Below, piece by piece: positions 1-8,371 of a stretch of DNA of 64,000 nucleotides. Within the stretch, counting starts at the first letter, position 1, and each line of letters begins with the position of its first letter. The notes under the pieces are model-generated. The model saw nothing but the letters and a program-made list of their open reading frames with translations. It made no database searches and was not told the origin of the DNA. The DNA is from an uncultured Roseburia sp. (GTDB lineage: Bacteria; Bacillota; Clostridia; Lachnospirales; Lachnospiraceae): positions 1-64,000 of the forward strand of contig UQAQ01000001.1 of NCBI GenBank assembly GCA_900539115.1. Direction: 5' to 3'. Position numbers and translations under genes: made by a program.

Positions 1-85
1 ATGAAGGCTCATTCTGCTGAGAAACAATTAAAAAAATCCCTTATATTAAGGGAAAAAAGACTTGATTATTTAGGGAGGTGGAAAT

Positions 86-772
86 ATGGCATTGCGACGA
101 GATAGTCTGGAGACAAAAAACAGGATTCTTTCGGTTTGTGTCCGTCTGTTTATCGAACAGGGATATCATCAGACGACCATAGGGCAGATATTGAAGGAGG
201 CAGAGGTATCTGCCAGCAGTTTTCAGAATATATTTCATACAAAAGATGGTGTGCTGAAAGAACTTTTGGAGTTCATGTTCAGTGGGCAGTTTGATACGGC
301 AAAGAGTGCGATCAACGGCAATTTACCACCGGCTTATACCTATGCGGTGGAGACGTCGATACAGCTTGCTTTGACAGAATTGAATGAGAATCTGAGAGAT
401 ATTTACGTAGAAGTATATTCCAAATTGGAAATTGCGGAATATATATATGAAAAGACCGCGGTAGAACTTTATCAGATGTTTCATTCCAATTTTCCAGAGT
501 ATACGGCAAATGATTTTTATGAATTGGAGATTGGTTCGGCGGGAATGATGCGGAATTATATGGCAAAGCCGTGTGACATTCATTTTCCGCTGGAGAAAAA
601 ACTTGAACGTTTTTTGACCTTATCATTGCGGGCATATCGTGTGTCCGAAAAGGAGATTGAAGAGACGGTGCAATTTATCCGGTCATTGGATGTTGTTACG
701 ATGGCAGACGAAGTGATGCAGAAATTGTTTGCTGCTTTGCAGATGAAGTTTGATTTTACGTTGAATAAATAA
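86..772 (+). CDS. TetR/AcrR family transcriptional regulator
   Basis: A 228-residue protein with an N-terminal TetR-type helix-turn-helix (about residues 10-58, with recognition-helix region VSASSFQNIF near 41-50) and a long helical C-terminal part expected to bind a ligand and dimerise. The start is supported by GGGAGGTGG six bases before the ATG. The next gene, a large surface protein, begins 17 bases after the stop, so the two are probably co-transcribed and the regulator may control it. The ligand and operator are unknown. Family assignment rests on the N-terminal domain only. Confidence 0.85.
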   Translation: MALRRDSLETKNRILSVCVRLFIEQGYHQTTIGQILKEAEVSASSFQNIFHTKDGVLKELLEFMFSGQFDTAKSAINGNLPPAYTYAVETSIQLALTELNENLRDIYVEVYSKLEIAEYIYEKTAVELYQMFHSNFPEYTANDFYELEIGSAGMMRNYMAKPCDIHFPLEKKLERFLTLSLRAYRVSEKEIEETVQFIRSLDVVTMADEVMQKLFAALQMKFDFTLNK

Positions 773-789
773 GGGAAAGGAAGGAGATT

Positions 790-3700
790 ATGAGAAACCG
801 TTTTTTTTATAACAACAATCAGGCACAGGCGAAGAGGGTGCGGAAAAGTCTGAAACAAAAATGGACGAAAGCAGTATGTATCGGTACACTTTCTGCGGCG
901 ATGATTACAGGGGTGCCGGTCATACCGCCGATAAGTGCCTATACACAGGAAGTATATGCCGCAGTGTCAGAAAACGCGAAAATATATAAGTTGTCCGATC
1001 CGTCGTTAGTAACGACAAAGACCATTACCGATTTTTATGGAAATAAAACAGCGGTGTCATACATCGACATCGAGATTACCGAGGATGGTACGTATACGAT
1101 CACGGGAAGTAATAAGGTGGATGGTAAAGATATCGACGTGCATATTTCAGTGGGAAAAGGGGTAAAAGCCAATATTGGCTTGGATAATCTGGAAGTTAAA
1201 AACACGGGTCTATATCAAATGGATATGGCAGGAGCCGTCGGGGCGGATTCAAGAGAGACGTTATTCCCATTTATGGATATTGAAGGAACCGTAAATCTGT
1301 ATCTGAAGGGAAATAATACAATTACGATGCCGCAGACAATGTCGAACGGAACAGCGAAAAATGTGGGGACGGTATTTAAACTCTACGGACAGCTGACGGT
1401 CAGACAAGCCGAAGGAGAATCAGCGGCCTCTTTGACTGCGAACAATACTAAATGCCTTATCAATGCGGACTGTTACGGAAGGTATAAGTATTCCAATGGA
1501 ACTTTTTTGATGGAAAGTGGAGTGGTGAAAGCATCCGGTGCTTCCATTTATGGTGTAGACCGCTTTTTTATGACCGGAGGAACGATTTCATGTGATGCTG
1601 TCTCGACAAAGACCAAAAGCCAGTATTGTTTTATGGGCGGCGAGATTAATGCCGGCTTTTCGATACCAAATGCAAGGGTTGGGGAAATGAGAGGTACAAG
1701 CAGTTTCGATTCAGGAAAAGCGGTTGACGACTGTGGTTATGAGATGGTAAATATGTCGGTTTACGGACTCCCTGCGGAAGCAAAAGTGTCTTCAATCAAT
1801 GGATGCCCGGTATATTTTACAGAAACGGCAGAGGATGGTTCATTGACGGCATATTTTCGTAAGGGAAGCAATGTGATTGAAATTGATCATACATTTTATC
1901 TTTATGAATATGATTGGAGTACCGGGATGCTGCATCTGGCGTCGGATGCAGAGTTATGTAACGTACAGTTTGTGACCGGAAAGGGAGAAAATGAAACGAC
2001 ATACCGCAATATCAAAGTAAAAAAAGGTGTTGCTATGGCAAAACTGTTTCATGATACACACTATACTTACACGTATACCATGGAGGAAGGGACGGCTTTT
2101 TCAGAGGCTACCATTGTCGATAAAGATCTTAAGGTTATTATGAACTCGTCGGTTCGAACTTACAATGTAAAAATTGACGGGGAAAGTCAGAAAATGGAGT
2201 ATGGTACTCCGCTTCCGGAAGGAAAAATATATTATTCAGCCAGAAACCGGTGCTGTTATTATGGAGAAAGTCCTGTGGCAGAAGATATGGATCTGACGAG
2301 TCTGGAATTGATAACAGACAACGAGGGCGTTGAATATGCAGAGATTTCAAGCAAAAAAGATCTGATGTTGTTTTATAACATCTTAAAATCCGATGATCGT
2401 GTCAATGGGTGGCTCACACAGGATATTGATGTGGAAAATGGCGAAGTTTCTGTTAATTTGCAGAGATATCGAGGGATTTTTGAGGGAAATGGACATACGA
2501 TTTCCAATATGAAGAATGAAATGAGTGCAGGTGGTTTTTGCCGTACGTTAAAAGGAATCGTACGAAATGTATGCTTTGAAAATATTTCTGCGTCGACGTA
2601 TGGTGTTGGAGGAAGTTATGGCGCGGCAGGAATTGTCTGTTCGATCAATCGTGGTCTGATACAAAATTGTCAGGTGGTGGACAATAAAATGGGAGTAATA
2701 AGAAACTCATGGACTGAGCCGGCTGCTATTGAACCAGTCGGCACAGTGGCAGGGATTAATATGGGAGTGATTAAAGATTGTTATGCAGCCAAAAACAGTG
2801 TGGATACGACACAGATTTTGGAAGAAGATGATAAAAGTAAGATCCTTTATCCAATCGCGAAAAATTATGGAGTGATTGAAAACTGTTATTATGAAGCGGA
2901 AACCGAGCAGGAGGCAGAGGCATCTGACGAGCACGCAGGAATTGGAAAGACGCAGGCATCATTTGCATCCGGAGCAGTGTGTTATCTGCTAAATCAAAAG
3001 GTTTCTGATGGAACGCAGGTATGGTATCAAAATCTTTCCGGACAGAATGCGGATGCTTATCCGGTTTTGAAAAAGAATGACAATAGTACGGTATATTATG
3101 GATACGAAAAATGTGCAAGAATATATACAAATCAAAAAGATACCAAAGCGGTGCACTCCTTTACTTATATGGCAAAGGATGATACAATTACGGCAGTGTG
3201 TGAGTGGAATCCGTTACACCAGGCAAAAGAGGTTGTCAAGGCACAGTCTGCGGTATATGATAAAAAGGAGCATGCAGCGGTGGTTGAGCATAGTGACTCG
3301 TGGGCGGAATATGATCAGTTGCAGGCGGGTACGATTCAGTATCTCCGAGACGGGAAGGTAACGACGGACCTGATCTCGGCAGGAACGATCACAGCGGTTC
3401 TCCGACATGGGAACGTACAGGCATCTGTAGAATATACAATTTCCAAAGCTGTGCTTCCGGAAGATGCACCCAAGTGCCGCCATAATCTTGATAAAGTAAC
3501 TGCTGCAGCGGCGACTGAAGTTCAGGAAGGCAATAAGGAATACTACATCTGTAAAGAGTGTGGCAAACTGTTTGAAGATGCGCAGGGGATGTTTGAAATT
3601 ACCAAAGAAAGTACGGTGATTCCGAAACTTGAGAAAAATTCACAGGTATCGGAAACGCCAAAACCAACAGAAACGCCAAAACACACAGAAACGCCAAAAC

Positions 3701-4353
3701 CAACAGAAACGCCAAAACCAACAGAGACACCAAAATTAACGAAAATACCGGAAGATACAGCGGCTTCCGTGCAGATATTGCCGGCATTGATTCAGCCTAT
3801 CGTGTCCCAAAAGAGAAAACAGATCATAAACTGGAAAAAAGTAAAAGGTGCGGATGGATATTTTGTCTATGCATCGAGATGCAATGATAAAAAAGATATT
3901 CGGAAATTGCAACGAATTGCTATTATTTCCTCACCGGGAAAAACCTCTTATGTAAATAGGAAACTGAAGAAAAATACCGGATATAAATACGAAGTCCGGG
4001 CATACCGCATTAGAAACGGTAAGAAAATTGTGGTTGGGCGTTCTTTACAATTGCATGCTTTTACAAAAGGCAGCAAAACTTATGATAATCCTGCCGGTGT
4101 TCGTATTTCCGGAAACGGGAAACGCACATTGAAAGTAGGAAAGTCGATAAAAATTAACGCAAAAGTGGTATTGCCAAAAGATAAAAAATGCAGATGGCAT
4201 ACAGCAAAAATTCGGTATTTAGTATCGGATACGAAAGTGGTTTCGGTATCTACAAAAGGGAAAATAATGGCAAAGAGTGTCGGAGAGGCAACGGTTTATG
4301 CTATTGCACAAAATGGTGCAATGGCAAAAGTCAAAGTGATCGTAAAGAATTAA
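790..4353 (+). CDS. Secreted multidomain surface protein with GLUG, FN3-like and Ig-like (Big_2) regions
   Basis: A 1187-residue protein beginning with a basic stretch and a hydrophobic segment (about 25-50) ending near VYAA, which reads as a signal peptide. The first 450 residues resemble beta-rich carbohydrate-binding repeats. Around 540-660 there are GLUG-type motifs (FEGNGHTISNM, then NRGLIQNC). A Cys-rich segment (CRHN...CKECGKLF, about 897-930) precedes a Thr/Pro/Lys linker of five six-residue repeats. An FN3-like domain (about 1000-1090) and a C-terminal Ig-like Big_2 domain (about 1100-1187) follow. No LPXTG sorting signal is seen, so attachment to the wall is unexplained. It probably acts as an adhesin or wall-associated protein. 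It follows a TetR regulator with a short gap. Confidence 0.8.
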   Translation: MRNRFFYNNNQAQAKRVRKSLKQKWTKAVCIGTLSAAMITGVPVIPPISAYTQEVYAAVSENAKIYKLSDPSLVTTKTITDFYGNKTAVSYIDIEITEDGTYTITGSNKVDGKDIDVHISVGKGVKANIGLDNLEVKNTGLYQMDMAGAVGADSRETLFPFMDIEGTVNLYLKGNNTITMPQTMSNGTAKNVGTVFKLYGQLTVRQAEGESAASLTANNTKCLINADCYGRYKYSNGTFLMESGVVKASGASIYGVDRFFMTGGTISCDAVSTKTKSQYCFMGGEINAGFSIPNARVGEMRGTSSFDSGKAVDDCGYEMVNMSVYGLPAEAKVSSINGCPVYFTETAEDGSLTAYFRKGSNVIEIDHTFYLYEYDWSTGMLHLASDAELCNVQFVTGKGENETTYRNIKVKKGVAMAKLFHDTHYTYTYTMEEGTAFSEATIVDKDLKVIMNSSVRTYNVKIDGESQKMEYGTPLPEGKIYYSARNRCCYYGESPVAEDMDLTSLELITDNEGVEYAEISSKKDLMLFYNILKSDDRVNGWLTQDIDVENGEVSVNLQRYRGIFEGNGHTISNMKNEMSAGGFCRTLKGIVRNVCFENISASTYGVGGSYGAAGIVCSINRGLIQNCQVVDNKMGVIRNSWTEPAAIEPVGTVAGINMGVIKDCYAAKNSVDTTQILEEDDKSKILYPIAKNYGVIENCYYEAETEQEAEASDEHAGIGKTQASFASGAVCYLLNQKVSDGTQVWYQNLSGQNADAYPVLKKNDNSTVYYGYEKCARIYTNQKDTKAVHSFTYMAKDDTITAVCEWNPLHQAKEVVKAQSAVYDKKEHAAVVEHSDSWAEYDQLQAGTIQYLRDGKVTTDLISAGTITAVLRHGNVQASVEYTISKAVLPEDAPKCRHNLDKVTAAAATEVQEGNKEYYICKECGKLFEDAQGMFEITKESTVIPKLEKNSQVSETPKPTETPKHTETPKPTETPKPTETPKLTKIPEDTAASVQILPALIQPIVSQKRKQIINWKKVKGADGYFVYASRCNDKKDIRKLQRIAIISSPGKTSYVNRKLKKNTGYKYEVRAYRIRNGKKIVVGRSLQLHAFTKGSKTYDNPAGVRISGNGKRTLKVGKSIKINAKVVLPKDKKCRWHTAKIRYLVSDTKVVSVSTKGKIMAKSVGEATVYAIAQNGAMAKVKVIVKN
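3652..3741 (+). repeat. Five in-frame 18-bp repeats coding a TPK linker
   Basis: Five consecutive 18-base units (first unit GAAACGCCAAAACCAACA) encode ETPKPT, ETPKHT, ETPKPT, ETPKPT and ETPKLT inside the surface protein. The repeats form the hinge between the GLUG part and the FN3/Ig-like part. Copy number could vary by slippage without breaking the frame. Confidence 0.9.
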
Positions 4354-4429
4354 ATTCTGATATTACAGAATATAAATCCATACCATTATCCTTTTTTCTG
4401 TTATATGATGAAAGAAAAAGGAGAGTAAA

Positions 4430-4786
4430 TTGGCAATGGATAGAATGATAAGCGATGAGGAAGTCGTAGAGATTGGGAGAAAATTAAAAGAACTTAGAGA
4501 AAAACTTATGCTTACTCAGCAGGAATTTGCTGACAAATTGTTTTGGGATGTTTCTTCTTATCAAAAGATCGAGAGTGGAAAAACAATGATGACTTTGGAT
4601 AAGGCAATTCAGATTCATCGTGAGTATGAAGTCGATTTAAACTATTTTGTTGCCGGTGATTCTTTTGATGAAGAAGAAATATTTAAACAGGTTATTACAA
4701 GTGCTTCCAAAGAAAAAAGTACAAAATTTATGATTCGATTACTTGAGTACTTTATTAGTTTATTAAAATCCAGCCTGAAGGAATAA
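4430..4786 (+). CDS. XRE-family helix-turn-helix regulator
   Basis: A 118-residue protein with an N-terminal XRE/Cro-type HTH (about residues 14-70; motif LTQQEFADKLFWDVSSYQKIESG). The C-terminal 45 residues are helical and of unknown role. The site GGAGAG at 4420-4425 is four bases from a TTG at 4430 and ten from an ATG at 4436; I chose the TTG because of spacing, but the ATG is possible. The response regulator starts one base after its stop, so it is translationally coupled to the agr-like two-component pair and is probably part of that signalling unit. Confidence 0.85.
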   Translation: MAMDRMISDEEVVEIGRKLKELREKLMLTQQEFADKLFWDVSSYQKIESGKTMMTLDKAIQIHREYEVDLNYFVAGDSFDEEEIFKQVITSASKEKSTKFMIRLLEYFISLLKSSLKE

Positions 4787-4787
4787 G

Positions 4788-5528
4788 ATGAAACAGATAC
4801 TTATATTGGAAGATAATGAGTTAACAAGAAACAAACTGATTAGGTTGATAGAATCAATGAATTTGAATATCAATGTATTTGCCTTTTCGAATGAAGAAGA
4901 GGCTCTTGGTTGTGCCTTAACGCACCATATTGATCTGTTTTTAGTCGATATTATTTTACGCCCACAAATTAAAAATGACTTTTCCGGGATTCATTTCACG
5001 GAAAAAATAAAAGAGTGTCCATCCAGCGCATGTGCAGAGGTGGTGTTTATCACATCTCTTGCCGGTTTGGAGGCAGATTTGCTTCATCGCGTGCATTGCT
5101 ATGATTATATTGAAAAACCGATTGATGAGCAGAAAGTAATGCAGATTGTTGAAGAAGTGCTGACACGAGGTGAGAAAAGTTCCAAACTTCCGGAGCGTAT
5201 CTATTTTCGAAATGATGGCATCATCTATCCGGTGGATGTGGCAGATATTCGCTATGTTGTATATCAAAATCGTACCCTGCATGTATATGATGGGGACGAA
5301 TGCATCGAAGTGCCTAATTTTCCATTGAAGCATTTTCTTGAGCAGGTGCAGGATGAAGTCTTTCTAATCCCGATCAAAGGGACTGCGGTAAATATTGCAT
5401 ATATTGAAGCGGTAGACTATGTGAATCAGTTTATAAAATTAAAGGGAATAACGAAACAGATCAGCATGGGATCTGTTTTAAAACGGACATTTCGGAAAGA
5501 GTACGAGGAATATGTGAAACGGGGGTAA
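4788..5528 (+). CDS. LytTR-family response regulator (AgrA-like)
   Basis: A 246-residue response regulator with a receiver domain (1-120: acidic pair ED at 8-9, phosphoacceptor D54 in LFLVD, conserved K110 in YIEKP) and a C-terminal LytTR DNA-binding domain (about 137-245). This is the AgrA architecture. The kinase gene starts four bases downstream, and an agrBD pair faces it, so it is expected to be activated by a peptide signal and to bind direct repeats near the agrB promoter. Membership in the AgrA group rather than another LytTR branch is inferred from context. Confidence 0.88.
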   Translation: MKQILILEDNELTRNKLIRLIESMNLNINVFAFSNEEEALGCALTHHIDLFLVDIILRPQIKNDFSGIHFTEKIKECPSSACAEVVFITSLAGLEADLLHRVHCYDYIEKPIDEQKVMQIVEEVLTRGEKSSKLPERIYFRNDGIIYPVDVADIRYVVYQNRTLHVYDGDECIEVPNFPLKHFLEQVQDEVFLIPIKGTAVNIAYIEAVDYVNQFIKLKGITKQISMGSVLKRTFRKEYEEYVKRG

Positions 5529-5532
5529 AAAG

Positions 5533-6783
5533 ATGGTGTCATATTTGCTTGTCGCCGGTGCAATTTTGTTGGAACTGTTATGTACAATTTTTGTGATAAA
5601 TGGGCTGGTAGGTGAGAAACCTGCCTATCCTGCGGTATGGATTAAGATGATATATTTAGGGATTACTACAGGTTTTATTATGCTTGTACCAGAACAGTGG
5701 TCAAATGGAAGTTATATTTTAGTGTTTCTTTTTGTTTATTTAGTGTATAGAAGAACCTGGAAAGAAAGTTTTATTGTAACGGTACTGAGCTTGATAATTG
5801 TTGGGATGATCGAATTGATATGTATGTTTCCGATTGTATTTCTTTTAAAATCAAATTATATAGCCGAAGTTAATAATTTAATCGGTGCAATTATTGCGTT
5901 GTTATTATGTGTATTACTTATCAAAACAGTACCGCTATATCATTTAAAAAAGTGGTGTAGTAAAAAAGAAGTTTTATATATTGCAGTAGTGATTTTCAGT
6001 TTGATTCTTGTATTGACAACAATTATAGATTATCACATGACATTAAGGTTGGAATTGGCAGATTATCTTTATATTAGCGTATGTGTTTTGATAATGTGGT
6101 TACTAGGATTACGACTAATGAAATATCGTTATGAAGAAAAAATACAAAAGGATTATTTAGAAGCTTTTAGTAGCGTGATTGATCAAATGAAACGGCGTCA
6201 GCATAAGTTTAGAAATCAAATGGACGCAGTATATTCGCTGCATAAATTGTATAATGATTATGATTCTTTGGTTCAGGCACAATGTAATTATTTGGGAAAA
6301 TTGGCAGATTATGAAATGCCTACAGATGTGTTGGTGTTGAAAAAACCTATAATTATTGCACATGTGTTCGAAAAAATAACAGAAGCTCAAGAGACTGGAA
6401 TAAAGGTTAATATGTGTCTGACAAGTGATTTGGCAGACTGTAAGATACAAGATATTCAAATGATTGAGATTTTAGGAACACTTTTTGATAATGCAATTCA
6501 GGATATGATAAAATCAAAGTGTACTCATTATTTATTGTTTGAAGTTAAGAAAACGGATTTAGGTGTTATGATATCTATCGGAAACCCGCATGAAAAGATT
6601 TCAACACATGATTTGGAGCGTATGTTTGAAAACGGGTATAGTACAAAAGGAGAAAATAGAGGAATTGGATTATATCATTTAAAACAACTTGTTAAAAAAC
6701 AGGAAATGGAGTTAATGGTAGAAAATAAATGTATTGATGATCAAAATTATATATATTTTTCTGTTGTTTTAGGGAAAGGGTGA
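5533..6783 (+). CDS. GHKL sensor histidine kinase (AgrC-like)
   Basis: A 416-residue membrane kinase. Six or seven hydrophobic segments cover residues 1-195, as in AgrC-type peptide receptors. The phospho-accepting His is likely H224 (RRQHKFRNQM). The GHKL ATPase domain shows an N-box (LFDNAIQDM, N320) and a short G-box (TKGENRGIGL, 371-380). It follows the LytTR regulator by four bases. The likely ligand is the cyclic peptide from the facing agrD gene. The codon usage is more AT-rich than in neighbouring metabolic genes. Confidence 0.88.
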   Translation: MVSYLLVAGAILLELLCTIFVINGLVGEKPAYPAVWIKMIYLGITTGFIMLVPEQWSNGSYILVFLFVYLVYRRTWKESFIVTVLSLIIVGMIELICMFPIVFLLKSNYIAEVNNLIGAIIALLLCVLLIKTVPLYHLKKWCSKKEVLYIAVVIFSLILVLTTIIDYHMTLRLELADYLYISVCVLIMWLLGLRLMKYRYEEKIQKDYLEAFSSVIDQMKRRQHKFRNQMDAVYSLHKLYNDYDSLVQAQCNYLGKLADYEMPTDVLVLKKPIIIAHVFEKITEAQETGIKVNMCLTSDLADCKIQDIQMIEILGTLFDNAIQDMIKSKCTHYLLFEVKKTDLGVMISIGNPHEKISTHDLERMFENGYSTKGENRGIGLYHLKQLVKKQEMELMVENKCIDDQNYIYFSVVLGKG

Positions 6784-6807
6784 TTTAAAATTAAATGCCC
6801 CTTCCCT
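6771..6807. terminator. Bidirectional terminator between kinase and agrD
   Basis: AGGGAAAGGG at 6771-6780 pairs with CCCCTTCCCT at 6798-6807. The stem straddles the kinase stop codon and lies just past the agrD stop on the other strand. It is A/T-rich in the loop, and lacks a long T run, so its strength is uncertain. Confidence 0.55.
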
Positions 6808-6813
6808 GTCAGA

Positions 6814-6939
6814 TTATTTAGTTGGATACTTTGGCTCTCCGAAGAAGAGAAAACTAGGGTGACTTGACGTCCAAATTACGGTCAAGGCCAAACACATTGT
6901 ACACAGCTTATAAATTTTCGGTGTCATAAACTTCTTCAT
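6814..6939 (-). CDS. agrD: AgrD-like cyclic autoinducer prepeptide with Ser in the ring position
   Basis: A 41-residue peptide starting at the ATG at 6939, preceded by AAAGGAGA six bases upstream (7035 would be the start of the longer open frame but has no such site). It has a basic, amphipathic N-terminus (MKKFMTPKIYKL), a hydrophobic middle (CLALTVIW), then SHPSFLFF and an acidic/Pro tail GEPKYPTK. This is the leader-core-tail plan of AgrD prepeptides. The start lies inside the 3' end of agrB (32-base overlap). The residue that would close a five-residue ring (SFLFF) is Ser, not Cys, so the product may be a lactone. No Cys is available in the core region; the two Cys present are in the leader. 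Confidence 0.75.
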   Translation of the reverse strand: MKKFMTPKIYKLCTMCLALTVIWTSSHPSFLFFGEPKYPTK

Positions 6940-7492
6940 AGATTTCTCCTTTCCGCGCAATTCTTGCGCATAATAATTGAAATATTTGCAACACGATAAC
7001 CCAATAGATAACATTTCTATAGGGGAGTGTTTCAAACAGGATTAAAATGGAAGAGTATACCAGCAGTAAGAAAATCACTCGTTTAGAATAGTGCTGTACA
7101 TCGTGGGGCTGTAGACGTGGACGCATGATGGAAGTAATCGGTCCAACCAAAGCAAAGATACCAAGAGCCAGAACCAAACCTAAGGAAAAGAGTTTGGGGG
7201 GCAATGGGTGTTGTGCTAAACCAATGACAGCAGCATAGAATGCCGTCGTAAATGCAAGGCAACTGAAAAAATGAGAAAAGTGAAGACCACCGGAATTGCT
7301 GCGAATGGACAAAAGAACAATCGTAGCGGCCAGCATTTCATCCACATAGCCAAGAGGCAGAGCGATAAAAAGTAAAATGAGAAATTTTGCAGATTCAGAG
7401 ACGAGAGCCTCCAAACCATATAAAATCTTGTCTGCTTCCAGCGATGAAAAATGAAATTGTGTTTGAAAATAATTTTTCAATTTGTTCTTCAT
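6908..7492 (-). CDS. agrB: AgrB-like peptide-processing membrane endopeptidase
   Basis: A 194-residue polytopic membrane protein of the accessory gene regulator B family. The catalytic pair is visible: R64, GG at 68-69, H71 and C78 (H-X6-C, the same spacing as His77/Cys84 of Staphylococcus aureus AgrB). It would cut the C-terminal tail of AgrD and form the ring at the membrane. Five or six hydrophobic segments cover most of the chain. The start is supported by a purine-rich AAGGAGACAA before the ATG. It overlaps agrD and faces the regulator/kinase pair. Confidence 0.9.
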   Translation of the reverse strand: MKNKLKNYFQTQFHFSSLEADKILYGLEALVSESAKFLILLFIALPLGYVDEMLAATIVLLSIRSNSGGLHFSHFFSCLAFTTAFYAAVIGLAQHPLPPKLFSLGLVLALGIFALVGPITSIMRPRLQPHDVQHYSKRVIFLLLVYSSILILFETLPYRNVIYWVIVLQIFQLLCARIARKGEIYEEVYDTENL

Positions 7493-7566
7493 TTCATTTG
7501 TCTCCTTGCAAATAGCTCATAAGTTTAGTTTTGGTTTTGGGGAGAATCTGTTTCCGTATAAGAAGA

Positions 7567-7589
7567 TTCTGTAATTGTTTTCTGTAATT
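7567..7589 (-). promoter_or_regulatory. Direct repeat upstream of agrB, possible LytTR site
   Basis: On the minus strand the ten bases AATTACAGAA occur twice with a 13-base period, just upstream of a possible minus-strand -10 (TATACG, 7560-7555) of agrB. LytTR regulators such as AgrA bind direct repeats, though usually with about two-turn spacing, so this one-turn spacing is atypical. Confidence 0.4.
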
Positions 7590-7613
7590 GCGAAAAAAGT
7601 ACGATTAAATAAC

Positions 7614-7638
7614 AATATGTATAAAGTGTATACATATT
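7614..7638. promoter_or_regulatory. Perfect inverted repeat upstream of agrB
   Basis: AATATGTATA (7614-7623), a five-base centre and TATACATATT (7629-7638) form a perfect 10-bp dyad about 120 bp upstream of the agrB start. It could be an operator, for example for the XRE protein in the facing operon. There is no T run, so a terminator is unlikely. Confidence 0.45.
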
Positions 7639-7839
7639 CTGAAATCTATCCCTGTCCATAGTGTGCCCCTTTCCATTTCGTATAAAAACGAATCAACAAT
7701 CAAAGCATAACAAATTTTTACAATAAAATGGGATTATGTGTTCAAGAAGTGTGCAAATATGTTTGAACGTTATGAGAAGAAAAATATTAATGCGCTTGAA
7801 CGTTGAAAAAGTACGTTTGGTAAAAAGGATAAAGAAAAA

Positions 7840-7989
7840 GTCTTCATACATTTCCTTAAACATTGCAAATTTCCGGATAAGATTATAAATCAGATCCGGG
7901 TCGTCTGTGCTTAAAAAAGTAAGCCAAGCCTCCAACTCTGTGTTGATATCTTTATTTTCTATGGTTTTGTGGAAAATATCAAGCCAAAA
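7840..7989 (-). pseudogene. Fragment of an Rpn/PD-(D/E)XK nuclease family transposase-like protein
   Basis: Within a minus-strand open frame (7693-8079), the stretch LDIFHKTIENKDINTELEAW, LTFLSTDDPD and FKEMYED resembles the C-terminal helical part of Rpn-type recombination-promoting nucleases. The N-terminal nuclease core and the usual tail are missing, and the flanking codons do not continue the family. No start codon with a ribosome site fits. I read it as a decayed remnant. The family call is by recognition, without a search. Confidence 0.55.
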
Positions 7990-8241
7990 TCTGCAAATCC
8001 TTTTCCCTCTTTTGCAACACATTTTCATGTATGGTAAAATAATTTCACCAACGGAGAAAGTGATTAAAATGAAAAACAATAAAAAGAATGGACGGAGTAA
8101 AGTGGCAAGGGGAACGGTTAAATTGATTACGTTTAAGAAATTGAAAGCAGTAACGTAAAAAAAGACACATTTATCTTAAATATAGACCTATTCATAAGGA
8201 TCAATATCGTGTATAATAAGAAGCAAAGGAGGAAGTGAAAA

Positions 8242-8371
8242 ATGCTTCGAATGGAAATTGCATTGATATTGATCCTTGCTTTTGTGGCGGTGATGTATTT
8301 TTCGGCAGAGCGAAAAAAATCGCAATTACATAAAGTGTTTTCCATATTGCTGGTGGTGGTGCTGGTGCATT
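8242..8371 (+). pseudogene. 5' fragment of a membrane protein gene, fused to a truncated response regulator
   Basis: After a good ribosome site (AAAGGAGGAAG) the ATG at 8242 opens a frame with a hydrophobic segment (IALILILAFVAVMYF), a basic stretch (ERKKSQLHK) and a second hydrophobic segment. At about 8370 the sequence turns into coding sequence of a response regulator in a different frame, and this frame ends at 8448. The 5' end therefore belongs to a different, lost membrane protein. The identity of that protein is not recognised. Confidence 0.6.

Noticed and set aside
7907..8158. 83-codon plus-strand frame
   Set aside because: It is mostly antisense to the Rpn-like fragment, has no ribosome site and no recognisable motif.
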